From assembly GCA_028285545.1 (NCBI GenBank), contig JANQPA010000112.1, positions 62,001 to 126,000 on the forward strand: a DNA stretch of 64,000 nucleotides, written 5' to 3'. Positions 1-8,735 of this stretch are shown here, one piece after another. Every line of letters starts with the position of its first letter. Position 1 is the stretch's first letter. The stretch is from Saprospiraceae bacterium. GTDB lineage: Bacteria > Bacteroidota > Bacteroidia > Chitinophagales > Saprospiraceae. A model generated the notes under the pieces. The model was not told the origin of the DNA. It saw only the letters and a list, made by a program, of their open reading frames with translations, and searched no databases. Made by a program: the position numbers and the translations under genes.

Positions 1-538
1 TATAGAAAATACTGGGATTCTTTTAAATGTTTAACAAAAGGAGCCAAAAGGCTCTTTCACTAAACCAGACCTTCTTTATTAATAATGGGCTTATTGTGGC
101 CAAAAATTTTATAAAATTTTATCAAAAGCTCATAAATATTCTTGCCTATTTACCTGCCTTTCTTTTTAAGTCATCTTTGCTTTGCTATAAAGGGAAAACT
201 ACAGGATTCCTAAAAAGCAAAATGGTGCTTTCTATTCACTAAGAACATCGATGATCAGTAATTGAATTAATGTCGTCTGTTTTGGCAAAGGCCTAAAACA
301 GACTAGACAGAGGTATGCCCAATAGGGTGTTTCTGACTCTTTGATGAGTAGCTGCAGATACTCTGAGTTAACCCTCAGCACCGCGTAACAATCAATTTTT
401 TAACGCTTTAAATTCTTCAGCTATGACTTTAATAGATGTGATAGTCGTTCTATCTATTGTTCTAGAGGATATTATGATTACTTAACCAATATTGGATTGA
501 ATATTATTTAACTTAGAGGTTACCTTAAGTAATGGGAG
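1..538. other. Window edge, no confident gene
   Basis: An open frame of 71 codons exists at 27-242 (+) but its product has no recognisable domain or neighbours in an operon, so I do not call it. The stretch contains a short hairpin near 45-56 and a better one with arms 275-283 and 295-303 (nine perfect pairs, 11-base loop). These could be transcript ends or a small RNA; the sequence alone does not decide. Nothing else stands out. Confidence 0.4.
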
Positions 539-1960
539 TTATTCAAATTGACTTGGATAACTCTCCATTTTTTGCTCCAACCAGGGTCTGCAAACCAACC
601 ATTGAGAGGTCTTCATTGTCGCTTCTATTTCCTGTTTAGACTGCCTATTCTTATATAATAATTCTAAAATTCTTACGAAGTTCAGACAGCTATCAATCGT
701 ATTTTGGCTTAATGTCCTGTTTCTTTTAAGGAAGATTTTAAAAGAAGAAATTAATGCCTTAAGCGATTTTCGATAGCTAATCCCAAGTTCATAATAACAT
801 CTGAGTTGCAATATTTTAGATTGTAAGGTATAAGTATGATCTTTAAATTTTGCTTCTCTTAGCAGCTCCAGCGTTTTCTCAAAATCGCCCCTTCCGAAGG
901 AAATTCTGGCTCTAGAAATCAAAGTAGCGGATTCTCTCCCTTCTCGAGGCAGGCCAATTGAAAAGCTTTCTACAAAATAGGTGGCCCATTTAAATTCTTT
1001 TTGTGCACATGCCGTATTCACAATGTTGTGAAATCGAGACTCGGAAATAGAGTCTTCAGGTTTTAAAATTTCGTTTTTGATGGCATAATCAAAAATATCA
1101 AAGGCATGTTTTGGCCCTTCAGGCTTACCTGCTTTATTTAATTTGATGGCATGATTGGTAAGATAGGACAATAGAATATTTTGATCTTCATGATTCAGGT
1201 TTTGGATTTCCGGTGAGCAAAAAATTTCTTTCAATATATTAAAATCAATGTCTGAAGATGAGGTAATCAAATTAAATAAATGACCATAAACCCGAGATAA
1301 TAAATCAAATGCACTTAAAGTTTTTTCATTATCTATAGCGGGTTCTAAGCTTTTGGGATAATCGAATAAAGTATTTTGTAGAATTCCTTGCCTGTTTTTT
1401 ATCTCACAATAATATTTCAATCGAAGAAGTTGGTAAAAAACATGTAATTGCACAAAAGCTTTTTGGACAGTTTGATTATTCTTACTGACTTTATGAGTAG
1501 AAGCATAATAATATTCCTGATGCCAAACTTTTATTAGGTGCAAAAAATTCTCAATACCTGCTTTTTGATCGTTTAGTTGTTTTTTTATGGTATCTAGCTG
1601 CCTATAAAATGAGTCATCATTCTTTTTTTCCTTATAAACTTCTAATAAGATAGATTCTTTTAACAAGGCATTATTATTAATAGCATACCAGACTAAAAAC
1701 TCTTCTAACCACTGAAAAAGTTTGTGAAGTTCATTGGAGATCCTTTTGTCTTTTGAGTCTTTAAGCTTCAAAACCTTTTCCTGGACATAAGCCTTACTTA
1801 ACTTGTTATCTTCAAAGTTGGGATGAAATTTTTTTATGTGATTAAAAATAGACAATGCCACTTTTTGTCCCGAATAAAGCCCATTTAGATACTTATCAAA
1901 GGCAGATAATTCTTTACTATTTAGATACATTAAACCTTTAATAAATTTACTATTATGCAT
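539..1960 (-). CDS. Unknown helical protein, 473 aa
   Basis: I do not recognise a named family. The 473-residue product is leucine-, lysine- and glutamate-rich with a heptad-like helical look throughout, has no signal peptide and no membrane segment, so it is probably cytosolic. Its N-terminus (MHNSKFIKGLMYLNSKELSAF) fits a natural start. A helical-repeat scaffold resembling TPR-type folding is possible around residues 250-440, but this is inference from composition. It is transcribed alone, away from the HTH/nucleosidase cluster, with a 401-base spacer. The reading frame is long, clean and has typical AT-rich codon use, so the gene is real even though its role is unknown. Confidence 0.8.
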   Translation of the reverse strand: MHNSKFIKGLMYLNSKELSAFDKYLNGLYSGQKVALSIFNHIKKFHPNFEDNKLSKAYVQEKVLKLKDSKDKRISNELHKLFQWLEEFLVWYAINNNALLKESILLEVYKEKKNDDSFYRQLDTIKKQLNDQKAGIENFLHLIKVWHQEYYYASTHKVSKNNQTVQKAFVQLHVFYQLLRLKYYCEIKNRQGILQNTLFDYPKSLEPAIDNEKTLSAFDLLSRVYGHLFNLITSSSDIDFNILKEIFCSPEIQNLNHEDQNILLSYLTNHAIKLNKAGKPEGPKHAFDIFDYAIKNEILKPEDSISESRFHNIVNTACAQKEFKWATYFVESFSIGLPREGRESATLISRARISFGRGDFEKTLELLREAKFKDHTYTLQSKILQLRCYYELGISYRKSLKALISSFKIFLKRNRTLSQNTIDSCLNFVRILELLYKNRQSKQEIEATMKTSQWLVCRPWLEQKMESYPSQFE

Positions 1961-2361
1961 AATGAATGGTTAATGACACTCAGCAAAAGGGGATAAAAAT
2001 TAAAAATAACAAGGGGAAAATAACCATTTTGTCAAAAAAAAAGAAGGGATATCACAGATATTTATCTAAAAAACAAAGCTGTTAATCAACACTTTAAACA
2101 AAAAATCAATTTAAATGAAGTAGAAACGAGAGAGGAATTAGCTAAAAAATGTTCTTTCCCACTAAAGGGAAAAATTTGGAATTTACATAAATGTTACTGA
2201 ACTTCACTCTCATTAACAGGAACATTTAATCTTTTGTAGAAAACTAAACCCATTCTAAAAAGGGCAACCAATTTTTTAAATAGGTTGCCCTGTTTATACA
2301 AAATACAATTTTAACTCCAATTAAATGTTTCTTTAAAGTTTCCCCGAGCTAAACCCCAGTT
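1961..2361. other. Divergent intergenic region with hairpin
   Basis: This 401-base spacer lies between divergently transcribed genes and must hold promoters for both. I see no ORF longer than about 15 codons. The clearest element is a hairpin with perfect nine-base arms at 2261-2269 (AGGGCAACC) and 2283-2291 (GGTTGCCCT) separated by an A/T-rich loop. It lies 71 bases before the HTH gene start and has no gene ending upstream of it on the plus strand, so it may end a small transcript or act as an attenuator or operator for the HTH/nucleosidase pair. Confidence 0.4.
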
Positions 2362-2658
2362 ATGAATAATATTAATGGCAAAGAAATGCTGGACGTATTC
2401 AGCGAAAGGTTAAAAAACAATTTTGCAATACATTGTGATGAAAACCTCGTTAATGACAATCGTGACAGTTTTGTTTCTTATTTAATTGACAGAGGCTTAA
2501 TTTCATCAAATATGATTAAGAGGTACGCAATACTTGAAGCTTTTGAAGAATTACAAAAAAATCATCGATTATTAAAAACTCATGCTGTTGCCATTTTAGC
2601 CAAAAGGTTTAATGTAAGTGAGCGCAGTATTTGGAATGTACTGAAAACAGGAAAATGA
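2362..2658 (+). CDS. Small HTH protein, 98 aa
   Basis: This 98-residue protein ends in a likely DNA-binding helix-turn-helix: residues about 60-96 contain an AVAILAKRFNVSERSIWNVL stretch, with the usual 'A...L..RFNVS.RSIW' pattern of a homeodomain-like HTH. The N-terminal half is acidic and helical, with no known domain. It lies 20 bases upstream of the nucleosidase gene on the same strand and is probably co-transcribed, which suggests it regulates that gene. It has no signal peptide. I infer the regulatory role from the fold and position; binding sites are not proven, although the hairpin at 2261-2291 is a candidate. Confidence 0.7.
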   Translation: MNNINGKEMLDVFSERLKNNFAIHCDENLVNDNRDSFVSYLIDRGLISSNMIKRYAILEAFEELQKNHRLLKTHAVAILAKRFNVSERSIWNVLKTGK

Positions 2659-2678
2659 ACCAATAAATCTTTTTAAAA

Positions 2679-3839
2679 ATGGATGTTCTTCTACTTACAC
2701 CTACACAAAAAGAGTATGATATTGTACGGCAATATCTTATTCATCCAAAATCTGTTAGCTATTTGGGTGAATATTATGAGATAGGAGAATTTGCAGGCCT
2801 GAAACACCATTATAAAATTGGAATCCGAGAAACCGGCCCCAAAATTGCTCCGGTGGCCTTGGCCACTCAAAAAGCCATTCAAGGATTTCAACCCTCCCTA
2901 ATCATTTTAACCGGGATAACGGGGGGAGTTAAAGATGTTACTCTAGGCGATGTAGTAGTAGGGACAAAAGCATATGGTTATGAATCTGGAAAAGAAACCA
3001 GTACGGGAACCGTAAGCAGGTCCTCCTCCTTACCTTATGATAAAGAACTTATTGAATTTGCCAAAACCATTAGAAGAGCAAATAATTGGAAAAATAGAGT
3101 GCCGGATCAGTTTCTTGTTCCAGACTCAACAGTGTACTTTGGTCCCATTGCTTCTGGTGATAAGGTTATTGCCAGTAAAGATTCTCCGGTTTATAAAACC
3201 CTTCAACAATCCTATAATGACACCACTTCTCTGGAAATGGAAGCCATTGGTCTTGCAGAGGCGCTACAACCTTATAAAAATATCAGAGGTATGAACATCA
3301 GAGGCGTTTCGGATTTATTAGATCACAAAGAACAGTCTGATGGACAAGGTTGGCAAGAAAAAGCAGTATACCAGGCTGCTGGATTCCTTTTCGAATTATT
3401 GTATCAACTGGATTTTAATAATCTAAAAATATACGCTATGGATCCCAAAACGCTGGCTGCTCAAGTAATAGAACTTCTCAAGCCTGGATTGCAATTGTCT
3501 AAATTATTTACAGACAAGAGTCCTTTCAATGAAAAGCTACCAGAAACTACCCAAAAAATTTGGGACAAAGTAAGACCTGAAATTATTAAATGGGCAGAAA
3601 ATTCAGAAGAAGACCTCCTGGACAAAGATCTGCATGAAGAGATTTGGATGAGTTTGCGTGGTCTGCTTCGAAAACAAATAAAAACAAATGAAAAATTAAA
3701 ACAAAACCTGGAAACCCTTTTACAAAAATCAGCATCCGAAAAACCCAGTACCAACGTTCAAATTATTGATAGCAAAAATGTAATACAAGGGAGCGACATT
3801 AAAGTCGGAGGAGATTTTCACTTAGGTGATAATGGTTAA
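2679..3839 (+). CDS. Nucleosidase/phosphorylase-fold protein with signalling tail
   Basis: Residues 1-245 match the phosphorylase superfamily that includes MTA/SAH nucleosidase and purine nucleoside phosphorylase. Visible motifs are ILTGITGGVKDVTLGDVV (about 77-94), GPIASGD, the substrate-binding SLEMEAIG (Glu186 and Glu188) and RGVSDLLD (Asp212, the likely general acid). The expected reaction is cleavage of an N-glycosidic bond of a purine nucleoside or nucleotide. Residues 255-355 form a helical linker. The tail, residues 364-384, has the pattern DSKN-x-I-x2-S-x-IK-x-GG-x2-H-x-GD, which reappears in the convergent protein at 3842-4249. Housekeeping nucleosidases are about 230-250 residues and lack such an extension; this architecture is typical of effectors in bacterial conflict systems. 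The product is cytosolic. Confidence 0.85.
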   Translation: MDVLLLTPTQKEYDIVRQYLIHPKSVSYLGEYYEIGEFAGLKHHYKIGIRETGPKIAPVALATQKAIQGFQPSLIILTGITGGVKDVTLGDVVVGTKAYGYESGKETSTGTVSRSSSLPYDKELIEFAKTIRRANNWKNRVPDQFLVPDSTVYFGPIASGDKVIASKDSPVYKTLQQSYNDTTSLEMEAIGLAEALQPYKNIRGMNIRGVSDLLDHKEQSDGQGWQEKAVYQAAGFLFELLYQLDFNNLKIYAMDPKTLAAQVIELLKPGLQLSKLFTDKSPFNEKLPETTQKIWDKVRPEIIKWAENSEEDLLDKDLHEEIWMSLRGLLRKQIKTNEKLKQNLETLLQKSASEKPSTNVQIIDSKNVIQGSDIKVGGDFHLGDNG

Positions 3840-3841
3840 AA

Positions 3842-4249
3842 TCAAATTTCTTTTCCCAGCTCCTTAACCAACTCACTCAAGCCATAAATAATCCGGTTGG
3901 CCCGAACCGTAGCATCGCTTTCGGAAATCATTTGCACCCTACGGTCAGATTGTAAGCTATTCCATTGTTGGGTTAGCAGAATGGTATGATCTGGCAGCGT
4001 ACCACGCATTCCTTTCGTGATATTGAGCATTTCTTTCAAAGCCTCGCTGATTCTATTTTCCATAATGAGTTTTTGGATATTCTCCACCACTTCATTTTTA
4101 TCTAAATCAGTGCCTGAATCAGATTGCTGAGCCTGTTGAATATTAATGATATCCCCGATATGCACATTCCCACCGGCCTTAATAGAAGAGTTGGAAATGG
4201 TATTTTTGCTATCCTTAATTTCTTCAGAATGGTCTTTTTCGTTTTCCAT
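3842..4249 (-). CDS. EAD11-like adaptor with shared tail motif
   Basis: I place the start at 4249, giving 135 residues (MENEKDHSEE...); the longer frame up to 4375 runs into a repetitive spacer. Residues 13-33 repeat the DSKN-x-I-x2-S-x-IK-x-GG-x2-H-x-GD pattern of the neighbouring nucleosidase, 13 of 21 positions identical. Residues about 45-135 look like effector-associated domain 11: a helical segment 'LIMENRISEALKEML', then 'ILLTQQWNSLQSDRR', 'ISESDATVRANRIIYGL'. EAD proteins are known as adaptors that couple effectors to sensing NTPases in bacterial conflict systems. The gene converges on the nucleosidase with only two bases between stop codons. The EAD11 call is by pattern recall and should be confirmed by profile search. 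Confidence 0.75.
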   Translation of the reverse strand: MENEKDHSEEIKDSKNTISNSSIKAGGNVHIGDIINIQQAQQSDSGTDLDKNEVVENIQKLIMENRISEALKEMLNITKGMRGTLPDHTILLTQQWNSLQSDRRVQMISESDATVRANRIIYGLSELVKELGKEI

Positions 4250-4486
4250 ATTGGGTTTAATTTTATTTAAATTTAGGGATTTCACATTGACTTTCCTAGT
4301 AGTTATTATAACATTGGACACTTCATGCCTCCGGCAGACACTGACTATCGCACACTGACTATTACTGACATTCACTGTTTTAGCTGATGCTGAATAAAAC
4401 TGATTCTAATTATTTTAACCAATTAATACAAACTTGTAACAGTCACCCCTAGATTGCTATTATCATTGACATTGCAATTGACACTA
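4250..4486. repeat. GTCAGTGTC-type and ATTGACATTG repeats
   Basis: Two low-complexity elements lie upstream of the EAD11-like gene. Read on the minus strand, 4374-4320 contains AGTCAGTGTGCGATAGTCAG followed by TGTC; the same double AGTCAGTGT pattern occurs upstream of the gene at 49482, and a looser version upstream of 50400. At 4452-4486 there is an ATTGACATTG/AATTGACA run related to the 18-base repeat at 6976-7080. No ORF of substance is present here. Confidence 0.45.
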
Positions 4487-5521
4487 CTACTGCCAATCCT
4501 CCCCACATCCAAACTTACAAGGCTCATTTTTATTTAAGATATCTCTTTGTTGCCAGGTTTTATCTTCTATCACAAAGTCCCAGATAGTTTCTGAAATCCC
4601 TTGCACATAATTGCGCATGGGCAAATAATTCCACTCATGGCCACCACCACATTCGGCCAATAGCCAATAAGGTTTGTTCAAATTATGCAGGCGCTTTGCA
4701 ATAGAGTTGGCACCATGCAAGACCAAAAAACCTTTGTCATTATTGTTGCAATAATGATGTGGTGCCGATTCAAAAGGTACCAGTTCGTCACAGCTGCCAT
4801 GGAAAAGTAAGCTAGGGATGGCATTGTCTGCATTGATTAAGGCAGTGTCCGTAATCGCTCCTGACATGCTGATGAGCCCGCCATATCTAAATCCCTTAGG
4901 AAGTTTTATTCGAGTTTTCAGGTCTCGTAAATCTTTAGCCGTCCAGTAGGCTGCATGTAATACTGCCTCTGCTCCTGCACTACTGCCTGCCAAAATGATT
5001 TTCTCCTTATCGATTCCAAATTGTTGAGCCCTATCTAAAATAAAATTTGTAGCCTTCCAGATGTCTTCGGTGGCATATTTAAAGGTTTTAATCTTGTTTT
5101 TTGCCAGTTGATCACAACCGAAAGATTGCCCTCTCATGGTTAAACGATAAGAAATAGCTGCTACGGCAAATCCTCTTTTAGCCATTTGTTGAGCAAACTG
5201 TACTTGATGGGGTTCATCTTTTTGGCCTCCAGAAAATCCTCCTCCATGAACGTAAATGATCAATGGGCGTTTTTCTTCTGCATCTCCTTTCGGCCAGTAA
5301 TAATCAAGCCGAAGGGGGTTTTCAACATCTCTGTAATAGGTAATAGTCCGGCTATGGACATGAGAGAAAATAGGACTCAGGTACCTTTTTCCATAAGCTT
5401 CCGATTTTATTTTTGATCGCTCTATATTTGGGTGCTTACTCTTCGAATTCTGATCAACTCCCTGAGCCTGCAATTGAATGCCTAAAAAATAACCAGTCAT
5501 TATTAAAACTAAAACTCTCAT
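4487..5521 (-). CDS. Exported alpha/beta-hydrolase, carboxylesterase-like
   Basis: A 344-residue protein with a signal peptide (MRVLVLIMTGYFLGIQLQAQ, cleavage near residue 20). It has the hallmarks of the BD-FAE/carboxylesterase branch: the oxyanion-hole HGGGFSGG at 92-99, nucleophile motif GSSAG at 179-183 (Ser181), acid candidate Asp245 in GSCDELVPF and His295 in CGGGHEW. It should hydrolyse an ester in the periplasm or outside; the substrate is unknown. The C-terminus holds a pair of cysteines (CKFGCGEDW) that may form a disulfide. It lies 36 bases after the dehalogenase-like gene on the same strand, so the two are probably co-transcribed. Hydrolase activity is well supported, the substrate is not. 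Confidence 0.88.
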   Translation of the reverse strand: MRVLVLIMTGYFLGIQLQAQGVDQNSKSKHPNIERSKIKSEAYGKRYLSPIFSHVHSRTITYYRDVENPLRLDYYWPKGDAEEKRPLIIYVHGGGFSGGQKDEPHQVQFAQQMAKRGFAVAAISYRLTMRGQSFGCDQLAKNKIKTFKYATEDIWKATNFILDRAQQFGIDKEKIILAGSSAGAEAVLHAAYWTAKDLRDLKTRIKLPKGFRYGGLISMSGAITDTALINADNAIPSLLFHGSCDELVPFESAPHHYCNNNDKGFLVLHGANSIAKRLHNLNKPYWLLAECGGGHEWNYLPMRNYVQGISETIWDFVIEDKTWQQRDILNKNEPCKFGCGEDWQ

Positions 5522-5557
5522 ATTAATACAATACGTACGGGTTAGGGAGAAGGTTTA

Positions 5558-6445
5558 TTAAAACTCTTTCTTCATAAATTCTTCGATAAGATCTACTATT
5601 TGCTGTGGCGCTTCTTCCTGAATGAAATGTTTACCCTTATCAATGAGATGAATATTAGATTCTTGAACCTTGAGGTCAGTACTGACTTCATCTGCCATTT
5701 TTTCCCAAACTAAGATTTTATCATTCGTGCCCCAAATAATTTTGGCAGGCTTATTGAGTCCAGCCAATAACTCATGATAATCAGCCGGAAGACGATTACA
5801 GGTTTGAGTAAAAAAATAATATAAACCTCTGTGCCCACTCTTCCTGAGGGGCTTTTGATAGCCTTCACAGTCCTCTTTGCTCAACTTGCTCAAATCCATA
5901 AGGCCATTATTCAAGGTTGCGTTTACCATTAATTTATTGGTAAGCCCCAAAGAATACAACCTGGTATAAAAACGAGCCCACAAGCTAGGTTCAAACCTCA
6001 TCGGTGGAAAAAATCCTGTATCATAAATAATAGTATTTAAAATTACCAGACCTTTTACTCTGGAGGCATCCTGCTGAAGCATCTCCCAGGTCCATAAGCC
6101 GCCGCCATCATGAAATACCTGGACCCATTCATTAATTTGCAAATGGCTCATCAGTTGAAGAAGTCGGGTTCCTTGAGCTTCTTCACTATAAATTTCATAT
6201 CCTTTAGGTTTGCTGCTTGCTCCAAAACCCAATAAATCAGGAGCAATTACTCTATATCCTTTTTCTTTCAGCATTGGAATCATATGTCGATATAACCAGG
6301 AAGAGGTAGGAATACCATGGACAAGTAATAATGCAGGACCTTCACCTTCATCTATATAAGCCAGCTTGCCTTCCGGAAGGCTAAAACTTTGAAGTTGCGA
6401 AAGGTGCTTTTCGTAATTCATTTCACTTTTTTTTCCAAAATACAA
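5558..6445 (-). CDS. Alpha/beta hydrolase, haloalkane dehalogenase-like
   Basis: A 295-residue cytosolic alpha/beta hydrolase; translation may instead start at 6421 (MNYEKHLSQ). The oxyanion HG dipeptide is at 43-44 (LLVHGIPTSSWLYRH), the nucleophile position is an aspartate, Asp113 in VFHDGGG, followed by acid Asp242 (WGTNDKI) and His273 (GKHFIQEE). An aspartate nucleophile in an HDxGG setting is characteristic of haloalkane dehalogenases and related fluoroacetate dehalogenases/epoxide hydrolases; the classic motif is HDWGG, and here Trp is replaced by Gly. The Trp normally contributes to halide binding, so true dehalogenase activity is uncertain. It precedes the exported esterase gene, likely in one transcript. 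Confidence 0.8.
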   Translation of the reverse strand: MYFGKKSEMNYEKHLSQLQSFSLPEGKLAYIDEGEGPALLLVHGIPTSSWLYRHMIPMLKEKGYRVIAPDLLGFGASSKPKGYEIYSEEAQGTRLLQLMSHLQINEWVQVFHDGGGLWTWEMLQQDASRVKGLVILNTIIYDTGFFPPMRFEPSLWARFYTRLYSLGLTNKLMVNATLNNGLMDLSKLSKEDCEGYQKPLRKSGHRGLYYFFTQTCNRLPADYHELLAGLNKPAKIIWGTNDKILVWEKMADEVSTDLKVQESNIHLIDKGKHFIQEEAPQQIVDLIEEFMKKEF

Positions 6446-6542
6446 AAGCCAATTAATGCAAAATGTTATGGATACTACTTTAAACTTAAAAAAATACTTA
6501 ATTTAATTGCTTATTAATAAAATGCTTAAAACACATCAAACT

Positions 6543-6968
6543 ATGTCCAGACAAGTTGTTAAACCTAGTAGATCTAGAGATTTAGATGGCGGAGGAAGTG
6601 GAGATGCCTATATGGAAAGATTATTGAAACTAATACCTGGTGAAACCGTTGCCATGTACCTTTTTTTGCAGGGGGTTATTTCTTCAGGCTTGTCTGGTGA
6701 TGATAACCAGCTTCAAATCTGGCTTTGGGCCATTATTGGTCTTTTAGCTTTCGGCAATATTTTTTATTTGAAAAAATATCAAGGTGTAACAGACTTTACC
6801 CAAATTCTTATCCTCACTCTAGCTTTCTTTGTTTGGATATTAAGTATCGGAGGCCCCTTTGTATACTTTGGTTGGTATGCTCCTTTTATGGGTTCAGTAA
6901 TTTTAGGATTGTTTACTTTCTTTATTCCTCTGGTATACACGGGGCCATCAGTAGGCGGAAACGGTTAG
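6543..6968 (+). CDS. Small membrane protein, unknown
   Basis: I start at 6543 (MSRQVVKPSRSRD), because the upstream residues from 6507 look untranslated; the product is 141 residues. After a basic, glycine-rich N-terminus and a short YMERLLKLIPGE helix there are about four hydrophobic segments (near residues 38-50, 61-76, 87-105 and 109-131), so it sits in the inner membrane. I do not recognise a family; the 'RLLKLIPGETVAMYLFLQGV' segment is distinctive and suited to a profile search. It converges on the TPR protein gene, with the 18-base repeat/hairpin between them. Confidence 0.65.
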   Translation: MSRQVVKPSRSRDLDGGGSGDAYMERLLKLIPGETVAMYLFLQGVISSGLSGDDNQLQIWLWAIIGLLAFGNIFYLKKYQGVTDFTQILILTLAFFVWILSIGGPFVYFGWYAPFMGSVILGLFTFFIPLVYTGPSVGGNG

Positions 6969-6975
6969 TAGAATA

Positions 6976-7080
6976 TTCAATGTCAATAGCAATTTCAATG
7001 TCAATAGCAATTTCAATGTTCTAAATAATATTGAAATTGCTATTGACATTGAAATTGTTATTGTTATTGACATTGACATT
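6976..7080. repeat. 18-bp tandem repeat forming a long hairpin
   Basis: TTCAATGTCAATAGCAAT occurs at 6976 and again at 6994, with a third partial unit at 7012. The segment 7031-7053 is the exact reverse complement of 6994-7016 (23 pairs, 14-base loop), and degenerate ATTGACATTG units continue to 7080. It lies between the convergent genes ending at 6968 and 7086, where it can serve as a bidirectional terminator. A related run is at 4452-4486. Confidence 0.7.
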
Positions 7081-7085
7081 CATTC

Positions 7086-8735
7086 TCAATCTCCTCCTGC
7101 ACCACTCTCTTCTTCAATCGGAATATATTTATCCAATAAATCCTGGAATCTTTTTTCGGAAGCATATCGATTATATGGCTCCAGGTTTACGAATTTACGA
7201 AGTTGAAACCCCTTTGATAAGGCAATTTCAATATTTTCGTAAAAGGATTCTTTATCTCCCATTAAATCATAAGTTTCGGCAAGAGTACTGTAAGGATAAT
7301 CTATAAAGGTATCGATTTGGATAGCTACTTGTGAATGTACCAAAGCGGAATCCAATTCTCCTAAGGAATATTCAGCCATCGCCAAATAGTTATAATATCT
7401 TTGACGAAAATGTTTGGGGCTGCCTCCTATTTTACCATCTTCTAAATTAATCAGCTTACGGCTAATACTTTTAGCTTTTTCAAAACCTTCAGGTTGATCA
7501 AAATACAAATCAACCAATTGGGTCATGGCATCTACATTAAATGGATCAACAGAATAAGCTTGCTCCAAATTTTTGAAAGCTTCCTGGTCATTTCCTTTAA
7601 AATTTTGGTAATAGGCCGATATTAAATAATAATTGGCTCCTTTGAAAGGAAGTTTTTTTTGAATTTTCTGGTATAATTTTTCTACTCCTAAAGAATCCCC
7701 CTGCTCTTTTTTAAAGTTTGCCCAGTTGCGATACCAATAGAGTTGAGTAGGTTCAACCTCTACCGCTTTTTCATGAGCTTTATCGGCCTCCTCAAATCGT
7801 TCCAGATATTTATAACACATGGCTAAGCCATTCCAATATTCCCCCTTGTCTGTTCTCATCTTAGTCAGTTTTTTAAAAACAGGAATGGCTTCTTCATAAT
7901 TTTTCAGTCTAAACTCTGTCCAGCCCCAGTTATTAAAAATCAAACTTAGATTTGGATCATATTCGGCAGCCATCTTGAACTTTTCAACTGCTTCCTCTGG
8001 CCGGTTTTGTTGGTTTAACAGATTCCCCCAAGCCATATAAGCCCATGCGGAGTCATCAGGTCTGTTTTCCAAAATGTCCATAATTACCTGCAAACTTTTT
8101 TTATCCTCCCTTTTCTTATAGTGATAAACGGCCATACGGTAAGGATCCAGGTTGTGAATAATCTGTTTAGAGGCTTCACGAAGAAGATAATTTAAGGCCT
8201 CTGACCTCCCAGACTCACCATAAAAAAAAGAGTAATTATAAGGTGCATTGCCCGTCATACGCAGGGTAAGATTCAAAGTCTGGTCAATATCGGTAAGTTC
8301 ACCTCCAATAGACCGGTTCTCTCGCCCTACCAAATCCCGCAAGTAATAAGTGATTGTATTTAAGGTAAGCCCAATTCCCATCACTTCAACATTAAGATCG
8401 GGCTGTCCTACATTACTTTCGATATTGTTTAGAGGGCCCTCCTTGGCGCTTGAAATAAAGGCTTCCACCTCATTTAATTCATCTACTAATTTTTTAGCCA
8501 AGACAATCCCATTAATGCCTGATTCATTAAAGGTTTCTGGAACCTGAAAGGCCTCGATGGCATAAGTCTCATTTCTTAAGCCTTTAATCAGAAAGAAGGT
8601 AATCCCAATTAGTAATAGCAAAACGCCAAATCGCCATCCTGCCTGAAATATATTATCTCCAACGGATTTAACTATAGTCCAGCTCAGAGGCAACTTCTTT
8701 ATATTACTGAAAAACTGACGAATATTCCATTTCAT
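7086..8735 (-). CDS. Membrane-anchored TPR-repeat protein
   Basis: A 549-residue protein with one N-terminal membrane helix (about 34-51, GVLLLLIGITFFLI). Residues 60-200 form a predicted extracytoplasmic domain of unknown family. From about 205 to 530 there are tandem tetratricopeptide repeats with the usual A/G/Y spacing, for example DSAWAYMAWGNLLNQQNRPEEAVEKF and KGEYWNGLAMCYKYLERFEEADKAHEKAVEVEP. TPRs assemble proteins, so a scaffolding role at the membrane is inferred. It stands alone on the minus strand, converging on the small membrane protein at 6543. The partner and process are not identified. Confidence 0.85.
   Translation of the reverse strand: MKWNIRQFFSNIKKLPLSWTIVKSVGDNIFQAGWRFGVLLLLIGITFFLIKGLRNETYAIEAFQVPETFNESGINGIVLAKKLVDELNEVEAFISSAKEGPLNNIESNVGQPDLNVEVMGIGLTLNTITYYLRDLVGRENRSIGGELTDIDQTLNLTLRMTGNAPYNYSFFYGESGRSEALNYLLREASKQIIHNLDPYRMAVYHYKKREDKKSLQVIMDILENRPDDSAWAYMAWGNLLNQQNRPEEAVEKFKMAAEYDPNLSLIFNNWGWTEFRLKNYEEAIPVFKKLTKMRTDKGEYWNGLAMCYKYLERFEEADKAHEKAVEVEPTQLYWYRNWANFKKEQGDSLGVEKLYQKIQKKLPFKGANYYLISAYYQNFKGNDQEAFKNLEQAYSVDPFNVDAMTQLVDLYFDQPEGFEKAKSISRKLINLEDGKIGGSPKHFRQRYYNYLAMAEYSLGELDSALVHSQVAIQIDTFIDYPYSTLAETYDLMGDKESFYENIEIALSKGFQLRKFVNLEPYNRYASEKRFQDLLDKYIPIEEESGAGGD

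Noticed and set aside
27-242. 71-codon frame near the left edge
   Set aside because: No domain, no conserved neighbours and no clear start signal; it may be chance in A/T-rich sequence.
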